Virus record (IMG/VR): IMGVR_UViG_3300047318_000434
Coordinates: 1-46,351 of that record
DNA length: 46,351 nt
Reading direction: 5' to 3' (one strand)
DNA from: a virus
The stretch's first letter is position 1. The number at the start of each line of letters is the position of its first letter. The notes under the pieces are model-generated. The model saw nothing but the letters and a program-made list of their open reading frames with translations, made no database searches and had not been told where the DNA came from. Positions 8,188 to 20,400 of the stretch are shown here, one piece after another. A program made the translations under genes and the position numbers.

Positions 8188-8817
8188 TCACTGCCACGGC
8201 TTGCCCTTCTTCTTGCGCTTCGGGTCTTCGTCGCCCGGGTCGGCGTTGGGGTCCGTGTCGTCCTGCTCCGCCGGGTCGGCGGGTACGGCTTCGTCTGCGG
8301 TGCCGTAGTCGAGCGAGAGGCCGCCGTCGTCCGCGGCCGCCGGGTCCGCATTCGGGTCCATGACTGTCGGGTCTGCGTTCGGGTCCGTCATCGCCGGGTC
8401 GCCGGCCGCCGGGTCGGTGGGTGCTCCGCTGCCGTCGTATGCCTGCGGGTCGCCCGCGGCCGGCTGCCCGCCGGTGCCGCCGGTCTGCGACATGCCCGCG
8501 TCGTCCACGTCGATCGCCCACGCGTCCACGTCGGAGTACCGGTAGACCTGTCCGGTCTCGTCACGTACCCAGCCCGTAAGCGTGCCGTCCTCGGCCTTGT
8601 CGAGCCATGCTTGCTCAGCGTTGGGCCCGGAGAACGACGCGTAGGCCTGCGCAGGGTCGGTCTCGTCGCCCTCGTCGTAGGCGTCGCCCGCCCACGGGCG
8701 CGCGTCATCCTGGTGCGGCGGCTGGAGCTCGGGCGGCTGCTCGGCCGCCGGGTCCAGGCCCTGCGCGGCCGGGTCGTCGGACTGGGGCAGCGCCTTCACG
8801 TCGAATCTGTAGTCCAC
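8188..8817 (-). CDS. Acidic low-complexity protein upstream of the protease
   Basis: A 209-aa protein dominated by Asp, Ala, Pro and Gly. It has DPNADP units repeated around residues 145-200 and a short lysine-rich C-terminus (KRKKKGKPWQ). One compact segment at about 55-105 (AQAYASFSGPNAEQAWLDKAEDG, then an Asp-rich YSDVDAWAIDVDD) may fold. The N-terminus contains FDVKAL, similar to the Lys-Ala motifs of the protease polyprotein. GTG 8817 has no clear ribosome site. It sits where phages often carry a scaffold or head accessory gene, and an acidic internal head protein is plausible, but no family is recognised. Confidence 0.6.
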   Translation of the reverse strand: MDYRFDVKALPQSDDPAAQGLDPAAEQPPELQPPHQDDARPWAGDAYDEGDETDPAQAYASFSGPNAEQAWLDKAEDGTLTGWVRDETGQVYRYSDVDAWAIDVDDAGMSQTGGTGGQPAAGDPQAYDGSGAPTDPAAGDPAMTDPNADPTVMDPNADPAAADDGGLSLDYGTADEAVPADPAEQDDTDPNADPGDEDPKRKKKGKPWQ

Positions 8818-9127
8818 GGGGCGGAGAGTGAAGGGGCGCCCGGTCTTGTGTCTCGGACCGTGCCTCGCCCGACGTGGAGGCGTAACTGTGCCCTCGGCTC
8901 CAGCTCGCCGAATTGCAACGAAACGGTCAAAGCACTAGACATGAGGCGAGAGCACGATGTCCGATGGGCATCGTTTTCACCAGACCCCCGCCCCGGGGGT
9001 GTGGGCACTTCGGGCGAACCCGACCGCCTAGTTCCCGGTCGGGCTCGCCTGATCGGCTGTCCCAACGCGAACGGTCGCATTCATTCCTTCTGTGCCCACC
9101 ATGTACCTGCCGGTACGACCAGTCTGC
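8818..9127. other. Gene-free stretch with a terminator-like hairpin
   Basis: I see no convincing gene here; short frames on both strands have poor codon bias. The main structure is an inverted repeat at 9014-9025 and 9037-9048 (11 of 12 pairs), which could end transcription from the right. Composition is more A+T-rich than in the neighbouring genes around 8910-8970. The leader and promoter of the gene starting at 8817 should lie here, but no clear -35/-10 pair stands out. Confidence 0.5.
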
Positions 9128-9256
9128 TTACCTCCAGGCCGCGATCGCGGCAATGATCGCCACGATCAGCCCGAGGGCCGCCAGCGCGACCATCCAACGG
9201 TCAGCGGGCCGCCAATGGCGTTTCCCCTTCTTGGGGTGCTTCTTGGGGTGGTGCAT
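9128..9256 (-). CDS. Small single-pass membrane protein
   Basis: A 42-aa gene. The ATG at 9256 has an ideal GGGAGGA site 7-8 nt upstream; a longer frame to 9355 has none and is rejected. The N-terminus is very basic (HHPKKHPKKGKRHWR) and is followed by one hydrophobic helix (about 22-41) rich in Ala, Ile and Leu. It resembles small phage membrane peptides, but size alone does not show whether it is a holin-type, antiholin or accessory protein. Confidence 0.7.
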   Translation of the reverse strand: MHHPKKHPKKGKRHWRPADRWMVALAALGLIVAIIAAIAAWR

Positions 9257-9483
9257 GGGTTCTTCCTCCCTTCGAGGTCTAGTGGACGGTAGGACACCTC
9301 TGCACATCTGCCTCCACACCACCTCCAATGAGCAGGTGTCACTACCACACCACACGCACCATGGTCTACGCCATAGGCAACGTGGTCTAAACCAACAAAT
9401 CTCTAAGGGGCGCTGACCAGGAATAACGCTGCTTCAGGCAACAAACCAGTTCGCATCCGTGGTGCGATCGCGTAGCAGATAGC

Positions 9484-9489
9484 TAGGAT
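9484..9489 (+). promoter_or_regulatory. -10 box for a leaderless antitoxin transcript
   Basis: TAGGAT fits the Streptomyces -10 pattern and ends 6 nt before the ATG at 9496. Transcription would start on or next to the start codon, which matches the absence of a ribosome site there. No good -35 box is visible, as is common for regulated promoters. Confidence 0.5.
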
Positions 9490-9495
9490 CGGGCT

Positions 9496-9753
9496 ATGGC
9501 TAAGACACAGTTGAACGCGCGCGTGCCGGAGGAGCTGGCCGACGAGGTCCGCTCGGCCGCGAGTAGGGCAGGCATGGACATTGGGGACTACGTCGCCGCA
9601 GTCCTTGAGGCTGACCTGGCGGCCGCGTCAGGAAGTCAAGAGCTGCGACAGGCTCGTGCGAACATGCACGCTGCCGCGGCCTACAAGAAGTGGCTGGCCA
9701 GTGAAAAGTCCGAAGAGGGCGCGATGGGCATGGAGGAGGTCTTCAACGCGTGA
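9496..9753 (+). CDS. Putative ribbon-helix-helix antitoxin
   Basis: An 85-aa protein that opens TQLNARVPEELADEVRSAASRAGM, the strand-helix-helix shape of Arc/CopG-type DNA-binding antitoxins, with a helical tail that would contact the toxin. It is read against the surrounding late operon. Its GTGA overlap with the next gene is typical of type II toxin-antitoxin pairs. It probably represses its own promoter at 9484-9489. The fold is likely; the antitoxin role rests on the pairing. Confidence 0.75.
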   Translation: MAKTQLNARVPEELADEVRSAASRAGMDIGDYVAAVLEADLAAASGSQELRQARANMHAAAAYKKWLASEKSEEGAMGMEEVFNA

Positions 9754-9998
9754 CGGCGATCCCGGCAAGGTTCGCTGCCCACGTCGGCGAGACCATCAAG
9801 AACCTGGCCGGCCCTGACAAGGAGGAGCTGCACACCGCGATCCTGCGGGCGTGTGCGGACCCGATGTCGTGGCCGCAGGCCGACAAATACGAGATGGACG
9901 AGACGGTGCGCGTCATCACGACGCGCGCCGCCATCGTCCACTACGTGATCCTTCTCGGCGCGGATCCGCACCTGTGGGTGTTCGCCATTACCGTTTGA
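9750..9998 (+). CDS. Putative RelE/ParE-like toxin
   Basis: An 82-aa protein starting at a GTG that overlaps the antitoxin stop, with GGAGGAGG upstream inside the antitoxin gene. It has two N-terminal helices, then beta strands VRVITTRAAIVHYVILLG and HLWVFAITV that match the strand pattern of the RelE/ParE fold. Catalytic residues cannot be assigned by eye. Its last 11 nt overlap the 3' end of the convergent minus-strand gene. The most likely role is growth inhibition or element maintenance together with the upstream antitoxin. Confidence 0.65.
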   Translation: MTAIPARFAAHVGETIKNLAGPDKEELHTAILRACADPMSWPQADKYEMDETVRVITTRAAIVHYVILLGADPHLWVFAITV

Positions 9999-10221
9999 CC
10001 TCGGCCACCTGCGTCTTCTGCCGCAGGAGCGCCAGCACCGCATCGGCGTCGGCGGGGTCGAGGTTCCGGCGCGGCCCGAGGGGGCCGAGCAGCACCGGTG
10101 CGCCCGTGTGCTGCTCGACCAGGGCCCTGACGCGGCGGGAGCCGGTCACCGGGCTCCCTGCCTCGCCGGGGATGCGGACCTGGTAGGCGGAGCCGTCTTC
10201 CAGGTTTCCCGTCACCAACAT
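9988..10221 (-). CDS. Small protein downstream of the giant gene
   Basis: A 77-aa protein with an AGGCAGGAAAGC leader before ATG 10221, 18 nt past the giant gene's stop, so the two are probably co-transcribed. The N-terminal 25 residues look like a small beta hairpin (VTGNLEDGSAYQVRIPG). A helical C-terminal half follows (DADAVLALLRQ). No family is recognised. It could be a partner of the giant protein. Confidence 0.65.
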   Translation of the reverse strand: MLVTGNLEDGSAYQVRIPGEAGSPVTGSRRVRALVEQHTGAPVLLGPLGPRRNLDPADADAVLALLRQKTQVAEVKR

Positions 10222-10239
10222 GCTTTCCTGCCTCTCTTG

Positions 10240-11490
10240 TTACCGGGTGGCGAGCAGTCCGAGGAGGAAAGCCCTCAGATCGTCATCCCTGTACCAGTCG
10301 CCGGAGAACATCGTCGCGAGCCCGCGGGCCGCGATCTGCTCGTCGGTGACCTGGTCCGCCTGGCCGCCGAACAGTCGCGCCAGCAGTACGTCCAGCGTGC
10401 TGCGCCGCGCCCCGGGCCGGCCGGTGTGGGTCCGGGTGAACCCGAAGGCCTCCTGAGCGGCCAGCAGGTCCGGGTAGTTCCGCTGAAGGTGGGCCAGCAG
10501 GGCATGGGCCGCGGTGGCGCGGCCGCCGTCGCCGAGGTCGGCAATCGTGGCCGTGCCGCTGTCTGCGTCGTACGCGCCCGCGTCACCGCTGACCGCGGTC
10601 ATAAACCGCGACGCCCGGTCGGCCAGCCACTCACGCGGCACGTACTGGGCCGCGTCCGTCAGCGCCCGCGTGGCGGCCGCGTCACTGCTGTGGCTCAGCG
10701 TCAGCCGGTTCCTGCCGCCGGGGCCCATCTCCCGGACCTGGGAGAGGGTGTCGCGCACCGCGGAGGGCAGTGCCGCCGTGTACGCCTGCTGGAGCCGTTC
10801 GGCTTCCTGCTGCGCGTGCTGCGCCTCCAGCCGGGCCGCTGCAATCTCCGGAGCGAGGTCCGGCGCATTGGTGCCGGCTGCCACCGCCCGGAGGTCACGC
10901 AGGCGGGCCTCCGTCCGGTCCGCGTACCGGCGGGCGTGCCGCACGGTGCCGTGCGGGTCGTCCCCGAGCTCCGGCGCGGCCGCCGTAAGCCGGGCGATCA
11001 GATCGGCGTCCACGTCCGCGCCCGCCGCGCGCAGCGCCGCGAGGTGCCGCAGCGCCTGCCGCCCGGGCCCGCGGTCCGCAGCCCGGTCCATGGTCCAGCG
11101 CACGCCGTCCTGCACCTGGGGCAGTTGCCCCGCGGCCAGAGTCGTCCGCGCGGCGGATCGGTACCAGCGGCTACGGCGCGCCACCTGACCGAAGCGGCCC
11201 GGGGCGGGCAGCAGTTGCGCCCAGTGCGCCACCTTCTCCGCCAGCGACATCCCGTCCCCAGGCCGGGGCAGGGACCGCGCGGCGGAGGCCATGCGGCGCA
11301 GGCGGCGCGTCTCTGGCCACGACCGGATCCGGCGGCCGAGACCCTTGCCGAAGCGGGCGATGGCCCGGCCCGTGGCCTTCACTCCGGCCGCGAGCGCCTT
11401 GAGGAACGCGGCCACCAGCTCCACGATCCTGCGGGCGATCTGCATCAGCGCGGCCACGATGCCCGCCATGAGCCCGGGCCGCTGCCCCTC
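10240..11490 (-). other. Giant protein C-terminal region: amphipathic helices and zincin-like remnant
   Basis: Residues about 6825-6885 form a basic amphipathic or hydrophobic stretch (IARRIVELVAAFLKAL, then GRAIARFGKGLGRR), which could touch membranes or DNA. The last 150 residues, ending RDDDLRAFLLGLLATR, recall the end of phage head-associated metallopeptidase-like domains. The expected HExxH is not there: the matching place reads AHALLAH. An inactive version is possible, but this homology is weak. Confidence 0.35.
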
Positions 11491-14400
11491 GGGCAGGTTC
11501 GCGGCGATACGCCCGGCGGTGTCATTGCGGGAGTCCGCCATCCGCTGGGCGAGCCGCGCGACGATCGCCGCACGCCGCTCCGGAGTCAGGGGGCCGTCGT
11601 CCGCCGCGGCGAGGGCATCGCCGACCGCGTCGCCAACATGGCTGCTGACCTCGTCATCGATGCGAGACGCCGCGCCACCGTCGCCCGGGACGTCGTCCGG
11701 GACGGCACTGTCGGGTTCCGGCTTGGGCCGGTTGCGCAGCGACTCCGGGATGAGCCGCAGCAGGTCGGCCGCACGCCGCGCCATGTCCTCCGGCGACTCC
11801 CCGTCCAGCGGCTCCAGGTCATCGAGCGTGCGCACCGCGGCCTTCACCGCGTCGGTGCGGGTTTGCATCGCTGTCTTGCGCAGCTCGGCGAGCATCCGCT
11901 CCCTGGCGTCCCCGGTGATGCCGGTCCCGTCGACCACGTTGACAAAGTCCTGCCGCAGCTTCCGCATCAGCGAGCGCATCGCCTGAAGGGTGAGCTGCTC
12001 GGCGATCTGCTCACGGAGCTGATGGATGCTGCCCGGGGTGGAAGTCCCCTGGATCGCGTTGCCGATGACGGCGCGGGCCACAGCGTCGGCGTAGTCCGCC
12101 TGGAACGCCTCCGGGTCGAGGCCCTGGTTCGGGTCGCGGGCCTCGGTGTCGGGGCCGGCCGCCGGAGCTTCCGGCTCGGGCAGTTGGTACAGCGGGTCAG
12201 TGGCGGTCAGCGTCCGCTCGGAGCGCTGCCCGTCCCCGTCCTCAACGGTGAGGATTCGTATGCCGCCCGGGGCGTCAGCCACGTCCACGACGCGGTATGC
12301 GCCCATGGTGTCCGGGTTCGTCTCGTCCGGCAGGGCGATGGTGTCACCGACGCCGACTGAGCCGACCGTGCCCGGCTCGGGCCGCCCCGAGGGGGCACTG
12401 TCCGGGGCGGGCGTGTTCGGGGCTTCCCCGGTGAGCCGCGCCTGGTTGGAGGCGAACCAGGCGGCCGCCGGGCGCTCCTTGTCCATCACAGTGGTGAGCT
12501 CCGCCGCGCCTCCGCGGCCGCCCAGGATCTGGAAGTGCCGGGTGCTGCTCGGGCCACCGGCCAGGCCTTCCAGCTGAACCGACACGCGCCCGTCGCTGAC
12601 ATCGACGGACTGCACCTTGCGGGTGAACCAGTCGCTGCCGTTGGTGCCCGGGCCGAACACCAGGTGATCGCCCGGCTTCAGGCCGGTCGCGGGGACGATG
12701 CGGCGGTCCGACTGCTCGCTGACCCCGCCGCCGACGTCGTTGCCGTCGTGCGGCACGGGCCGGAACGGCACGCGGGCGCCCACGGTCTGGTGGATGAAGC
12801 GGCCATCGGCGTTGGCGAGTTGGAGATCCACGGTGTTCCCGTCCTCGCTGCGGTTCGCTTCCACGACCAGCAGGCGGGACGTCTCGCCGTTGACGGGGGC
12901 CTCGATCACATCACCGGTCTGCAAGTAGCGGGCCTCGGTGGTCATGCCGCCGTCGTCCGCCGCTCCGGCCTGTCCCGCCGCCTGGTCGAGGTGGTCAGCG
13001 GCCCTCTTGGCGGCGCGGCCCTCCGGGGTGGAGGTGTCGGCGCCCTCGCGGAGGTCATCGGCGAGCGCCGAGGCCTGGTCGGGGGTGACCGGCAGGTCCC
13101 GGCCGATGCGGGCCGCGGCCTGCTCCGCGTCCGGGTCGCTGCTGGGGGCGGTGCCCCGGTCGGCGATGGCGTCGCGCTCCTCGGGGGCGAGCTCCGGGTC
13201 CACGGTCGGGCCGGTCACGGGGTCCACGGCCGGGGCGGGCTCGTGGGTCGTGATCGGGTCGTTCGCCAGCGGGGCGTCCTCCGGGCCGAGGTCGGGAGCG
13301 CCACCGTCCGCGGCCGCGGCCCGCTGCATCTCCGTGTCGCTGGGCACAGCCAGCGTGTTGGTGTCGCCGGAAGTGGTGTCCTCCAGACCGAGGTAGCTGG
13401 TCTGCCCCGAGTGCTGGGCAGTCTTGACCTTGACGGTGCGGTTCCCGCGCACGAGCACGTCACCCGGCTGGATTTCACCGGCGGTGACGGGCTCCACGTG
13501 GGCGACCTTCTCGTCGGCGGGGCCGGACGAGTCGGAGCCACCCAGGACGCGCAGGTCGCGGATACTCATGGGCTCCATGCCCTGCGGGGTGGCGACGGTC
13601 GCGGTGTCGCCGTCGACCTCCTCCACGGTGCCGAGCATGTTGCCGTCCCGGTCGCCGACCACGTTGCCGGTATCGACGCGGTGCCCGTCGGGTGTCCATC
13701 CGGTGGGCCGGGCCGCGCCGCCGTCGGTGACGGTGAGGGAGCTCGGCGCGTGCGCGTCGTCGGTGCGGTCGTCGCCGAACTGCACCTGCGCAGTGCCGGC
13801 GGTCGCGCCGACCACGACGCCTTCGCGGCCGTCGTCGTCGGTGACGGTCGAGCCGGGGAACAACCCGTTGCCGTCTGCGTCGTTGGCCACCCGGCCGGAG
13901 ATCCGGCCGGTGAGGACGTCCGAGTCCGCGCCGGTCTGGAGCGAGCCGGTGTCAGAGGCGTCGCCCGTGGCACGGGCCGCCGTGGCGTCCTGCGCCACCC
14001 ACACCGAACCCCGCGCGCCCTTGCCGTCCGGGGTGTCGGCGATCAGGACGCGGTACATGTCCTGAACCTTGCGGGCCTGCTCCGTCGGGACCAGCTCCGG
14101 CCCGCCCACGACGTACCCGGCGAGGGTGCGGGACGTGCCGCGCTTGGTGATGCCGTCGATGCGGACCAGGTCGCCCATGGCGATGTCGGAGACCTTGACC
14201 CACTCGGCGGGGCGGCCGCCGACCGGCTCGGGCTCGGCCGGGGCCTCCGGCTCCGCCTGGTCTGCCGCCGCCTGCTGCGCAGTCTCGGGCTCCGGCCGCG
14301 CCGCCGGGGCCGGACGGTCCGCGGCCGAGCTGCCGGTCTCGGGCGTGGAGCGCTGTGCGTCCGCCGCCGGGGCGTTGGTGCGGGTGTCCGAGTCCGGGCG

Positions 14401-17400
14401 AGGCTCCTCGGCGTTCTGCGCCGTCGTACGGGCCTCGCCGGAGGGCGTTCCCGCAGTCCGCTCGGGTGTGGCTACCGGAGTCTCGCCGACCTGGCGACCG
14501 TAGGTGTGCTCGTCCACGGGCAGGGTGATGTCATCCACGGAGGCGAGGCGTTCCACGCTGTCCCCGACGGGGATGATGAACGTATTCCCGTCGAGCTTGT
14601 GGGCGCCCACCGGGCTGTCGGCGACGGTGATGCGCAGACCCTTATGCCGCTTCTTGTTGACGGTGAACGTCGCCTTGCTGGGCTCACCGACCACGTAGCC
14701 GGTCCTGGAGTCGGTCGCTCCCGGGTAGCGGTCGGTGACCCGGCCGGCGAGGTGCACGATGTCACCCGCGCGGAGGTCGGTGACGGGGACCTTCCGCGAG
14801 TTGTCCCTGCCGCCCTCGTCCAGAAGCGTGCTGAGGAACTGCTTGGCGGCCCGGGCCTTGCTGGTCTCGTGATGCATGGCCCGCGGGTCCTCGGGCCGCA
14901 GCACGTCCAGGTACTCGCGGATCTGGTCGGCCAGCCAGCCGGGGCCGAGGATGTACTTGTGCTTCAAGTCGGCGGGCTGGTGCTTGTAGTGCGTGGAGTC
15001 CAACCACCGCAGCTCATCGTGCAGGTGGTCGAGATCGTCCGCAACGTTCCCACTGACCGTCTCGCCACGGCCGAGGGCATCGACCAGGGCGCGAATCTTC
15101 CGGTAGCGCTCCATGGCCGCCGGGCTGTCGTTCAGCGACTCCAGGCCGCGCAACCCTTCTTCCTCGGGCGGGAAGCCGAGACCCGGGTTCGTGTGCGAGA
15201 AGTCCCAAGCGATGTCGGGGTGGACGATGCTCAGGTCGGGCTCGCCCTGTTCCATGTCCCGCAGCACGAGATAGGCGATGGCCTGATCCCGGGTGGTGAA
15301 TCTGGGCTCGTGAAGATAGGTGGCGAGGGGCAGCTCGCCTTCCCACAACTGCGGGGGCTCTTCCGTGTAGAAGCCGTGGCGGTTCGGCTCCCGCAGGTTG
15401 CCGATCAGCCGGCCGTTGCGCCAGACCTCTCCGTCCTTGTCCGAGCGGATCCTCGGCTCGGGCACGAACCCCTGCGCGGCAAGTTCCTGCATGCGTTCGG
15501 GCGATCCGAAGAGAGCACGCTCGCCCTCGTCGTCGATGGCGCGGTCCTCGCCGACCTCGTACTGCTCCATCTCCTCGGGCGTCGGAATGCGCCGACCGTC
15601 CACGGTGCCCGCACGGCGCTCTCCCAAGGGGTGTGCGGAGTTGATGCCGTACTGGGACGCTGCGGCAGACGCCGGGGCGTCGCCCGTGGGCACCGCGCGG
15701 CCGGCGTCCGGCGTCCCCTCGGGCTGGCCCGGGCGCCCCACGCGGATGATCTCGTCCGTGGGCAGGCCCGTGTCCTCGGCGCGAGCGAAGCGGGTGATCC
15801 CCTTGTTCTTGTCGGGGATCAGGAAGGTGCGGCGCTTGGCGAGCCGTCCTGGCGGGATGAAGGGGGTGTCCGAGACGGTGATCCGCCAGCCACTGACGGG
15901 GCCACCCTTCCGCCCGATGTCGATGGTCGTCTTGATGGGCTCACCGACGATGTACCCCTGCTCCTTGCGACGCTCGGGCCCGAAAGACACATCCGCGAGT
16001 CCGGAAATCTCCACCAGGTCGCCATTGCGCAGGCCCTCGGGTGCGACCGTTTCGGCGTCCTCCTTCTTCACCTTGGCCAACTGGCCGTGCATGTACGCGG
16101 CAGCGTCCTCGTCCCGCTGGCGAGCGTGGTTGTGGGCGAGCGGGTGCTCCGGGCTGATGGTGTCCAGGGCGAAGGAGCTGCGTTCCATAACGCGGCCGAG
16201 ACTGGATCGCAGGCCCGTCACGCCTTCCGTCGTGTCGGGGCGGGGGAAGTTCTCGTACAGCCATTGGGCGCCGGTGAACGCATTCGCGAGGTCGTCCGCC
16301 ACGTTGTCGCTCGGACTCTGCCCGTTGTGGAGCGAATCCATAAGCTGCTTGAGAGCGGCCAGCCGCTCCTTGCCTTCGGGACTGTAGGCCGCCAGTGCGG
16401 CCTGATCCTCCTCTCGGTGGTCATCGACCGACATGAACCTGAACTCGCGTGCTTGCTCCGGGCTGATCCGGCTCACATCGCGGTAGTTGTCGTGAGCCTC
16501 GCTCGCCAGAACTAGGTAGGCCAGGGCCGCGTTCCTGCTGCTGAACCTGGGAGTGTCATGCACGCCAGCGCCCGGGAAGGGCAGCTGCGCTTCCCACTCC
16601 TTGAGCTTCTGGCCATTGGCGCGGATGTTGCCGATGTACCTGCCCTTGTACCAGGTGTGCGGCACATGGACTTCGTCGATGCGCACCTGCGTGGTCTGCC
16701 CGGCGAGTTCAGCCGTCCGCGCCTTCGGGTCCGGACCGAACAGCAGCTTCTCCCCTTCGGGGGTGACAAGCCGCTCTACCTGGCTCCAGTGCTCAGCGAG
16801 TTCCGGCAGGCTCAGGAAGCGGCCGCCGTTCTCGTCCGGGCCCGAGTTGGTGTCGGCTCCGCTGGCGTGAGGCGCCCGACCGCCCCCGTTCCGGTCGTTG
16901 CCGCCCGAACCGCCCGCGCCGGGAGCGGTGCCACGGTTGCCGTCGCCGGGGCCGCTGAGGTGCGGGACCCCAGGCAGGCCGGGGCCACCGGCACCGCCAG
17001 CACCGTTGCCGAGCCGGTTACGGCGACGGCGGCGCCCGTCACGGTCGTCGTTGTTGTCCTCGGAGTCGTCGCGCTCGTCGGTCTGGTCGCGCTCCTCCTG
17101 GCCCTGCCCGCCGTCGCTGACATCGTCGTTGGGCGTGCTGTTGTCGCCTTCCGAGGAGCCGTCGGCGCTGTCGCTGGGGCCCGCCTCAGCGTCGCCCTCG
17201 CGGTTGCTCAGGCTCGGCAGGTCCCGATCCTGCATGTCGCGGGCGAACCCGCGAGCCGCTTCCTCGGGGGTGTCGTATCGGCCTTCACCCCTCTGGCCGC
17301 CCGGCCGCCACCAGTAGTACTCATCCGTGTCCTTGTCCCGGCCGAGAAGGCCTTCGATACGGCCGTCGACATAGATGTTGCGGGGCCCGGACACCCCCTT

Positions 17401-20400
17401 CTTCGGCTTGTCGACCCAGATCCCGTTTCCGAGGTCGTCGGCCCACTCGGGCACGTCGGCATCGCCGCGGGCGCCGTCGCCCGACTCAGGCGCGTCAGGC
17501 TGCATACCGCGCCTGCTGAACGGGTCGTGCTCGCCAGGCGGCGCCATGGTGGCCGACGCCTCCAGCGAACGGGCCTGAGAGCGCAGCCCCTTGGCCAAAC
17601 CGCGGTACAGCTTTTCGCGGCGGCGCCCGTCCGCGGTGCTCAGGTCCAGCGCGTCGGCCTCACTGTCGACGGCGTCAGCCGCATGCCGCATCTGCCCCGC
17701 CGACACAGGCCCGGCGTAGTACTTCGTGCCCACGTGGCGCAGGTCCGCGTCGTCGCTGCTCTCCCAGCGCTTGGCGAGATCCTGGAACTCGCGGAACTGC
17801 GCCTCAGTCAGCAGCGTGCCCATGATCGGACCCCGCTGGTCCTCCGGGCGGGTCACGCCCTGGCCGCGGGACGGGTCCACGCTGGAATCCGCCCCGTAGG
17901 CGGCCGACCAGGCGGCCCGCTCGATGGAGTGGTAGATGCCGTCCTCGCCGTCACCCTCGGAGACGGCAGCCGCCGGTGTCATCGGGCGGCCGCCGCGTGC
18001 GTCCTGTGCCAGCCACGTGGCTTCACCCTTGGGCCCGCGAGCGCGGATCCAGGCCACCATCTCGCCGTCCCGCATGATGGCGCCGTGCCCGGCGTCCACA
18101 TCGAGGTTGGCGAGCCGGTAGCCGTCCATGGTCTTGATCGGCGCGCCTTCGCTGGTGGCAGCCGCCGCCAGCCACGCGTCTTCTTCCGCGCGTCTGCCGC
18201 GGGTCTCCGCCTGACGGACCGCTTCGGCTTCCGACATGTCCTGACCCGGGCGCTTGAGCTCGGAGAGGGCGACGGGGCGCAGTCCGATGTCGGTGGCGAC
18301 CAGGGCTACGCCGTTGTCGGCGACGTGCTGGATGGTGCCCTGCTCGTCCTGCGGGGTGATCACCTCGTCGCCTTCGGCCCATGCGCCGGTGCCGGCGGCC
18401 GGGGCGTTGTCGGCCTCCGGCGCGGTCGGGGTCGGCTCGGTGTCCGCGGGCTGCGGAGTGTCCGCGGCCGCGGGAGCCTGCGGGGCGTTCGCATCGCCCG
18501 TCTCCGGGGCGATGGCGTCACCACGGAGGTCCGCCAGGTCGTTGCGGACCTGCTCGGGATCGAGCTTGACCGGGGCGTCGCCGCCAGCCGACGGGTAGCG
18601 GCCCTCGGCGATTGCCTGGTTCAGCTCGCCATCGGAGGCGACCGGCAGAAGCGGCTGCTTCTGCCCGTTGAGGCGCTGCACCTGCGCGACGCTGATGTCC
18701 TGCTCGCGCCTCTGGCCGTCGTCCTCGTACCGGGCGATCAGCCCAGGGGCGTCGACCCGGGCGACCTCGCCGGTGTGGAAAGTGCCGTCCTCCCCCTGGA
18801 AGTTGATCCGGTCGCCGGTCTTGAAGTCGTCCGGCACCCAGTCACGCCGGTACTCGCCGGTGGGCGGCTGCGTCGGGTCCTCGTCGTTGACGGCCTCGAA
18901 CACCCAGCCCAGAGACCCGGAGTCGAGGACGTCGGTAGCCCGGGTCACGGAGACGTACGCGACGCGCAGCGCCTCATCGTCGGGCATGGTGTCCCACTTG
19001 ATGTTGCCGTTGTCGTCGCGCTCCGGGCCGCGGAAGTCGTCGGCGACGCGGACCCGTTCGGACTCCAGGCCCTTGGACTTGTGGGCCGTGGTCACCAGAA
19101 CGTCGTGTTCCTGGGTCTCGGGGACCAGGCGGCCACCCTCGGCCTCCTCCTGCGGGTACAGCTTCGCCAGGTGCGCGTCGATCTTCTTCTGCGCGTCTTC
19201 CAGCGACAGCTTGTTGTCGACGCGGTGCTCGCCGCTGCGGCCGGTGCGCGCGTCCTTCCACGGAACGTTCCGCTTGCCAGGCTCGTAGTAGTAGCGGCGG
19301 GTCGCCGGGTCGTACAGCAGCTTGCCGACGCCGTTGGTCTTGGCGTCGCCGAGCCACCGCTTCAGCTGGCCGGCCTTCGGGTCGTTCCAGTCGAGCGTGA
19401 CCCACACGCGGCCGCCGACGTTCTCCGAACGCGCGGACTGCGCGCCGGACTCCATCAGCTGGTCGATCTCGTCCGGGTGCTTCTCCAGCAGCTGGAACAG
19501 GCTCTTCAGCTGCGACAGGTCTGGGTCGTCCTTGACCGCATCAAGGATGTCGTCGTAGGCCATGCCGTTGAACCGGGCGAGCTCGGCATGATCGGTGTGC
19601 TCCCCATTGGCGAGCGCCCGGGCGGCCTGCACGAACTCCTGCAAGTCCTTCACGCCACCGGACACGGCGACCCGGCGGCCGGCGGCGAGCGCCTCCACCG
19701 CGGCGAGTGCGACACCGGCGTTCGTGCGGGCGATGACCATGGTCTCGTCGCCCGGCTTGATGTTGCCGAGCCGCGACTTCTTCCGGTCGAAGCCCTTCAG
19801 CCGCATGCGCGTGCCCAGCAGGCGGAGGAATCGGTTGCCGACGTCGGCGACGGCCGGGCCGAACCGGAACGACTGAGTGAGGGTGGCGCGGGCGTCGACC
19901 GGCAGCTTGCCGAGGGCGTCAGCGGCGCCGCGGAAGCCGTAGATGGCCTGGTTGGAGTCGCCGACCGCGACGACCTGCACGCCCTGGTCGATGGCGCCGC
20001 GGACCACGCCTTCCATGACGGGGTTGACGTCCTGCGCTTCGTCCCAGAACAGCGTGTCGGCGTCGATCTTGTACCCGCCGAGCGCCCACATCTTGACGAT
20101 GTAGTCGAAATCCATCGTCAGGTCTTCGTCGGCGTCACCGCGGGTGGGGTCCGAGAGGTTCGCCCACATGCGATCTGCGAGCGGCTTGACCGCGTTGAAC
20201 AGGTCCCGGGCCTCTTGCTTGGTCTTGGCGCCGGTGATGTGCTGCGGGCCCATCTCGGCGTCAGCGGACTTCGCCCACGTGCGGATCATGCGCTCCGCGA
20301 CCGTGGCCGCGCCGCCCGGGGACAGGTCCCGGTTACCGGCCTTGACCGTGTCGTACCAGCGCATCCGGTCGGCGATCTGCTGCGCGGACAGCTTCTTGAA

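Noticed and set aside
10400-10560. Active zinc metallopeptidase at the giant protein C-terminus
   Set aside because: No HExxH motif is present; the closest match lacks the Glu.
10108-12360. Plus-strand open frame of 750 codons
   Set aside because: Opposite the C-terminal region of the giant frame; no recognisable domain.
12535-16515. Plus-strand open frame of 1,326 codons
   Set aside because: Antisense to the beta-module part of the giant frame; composition typical of a shadow.
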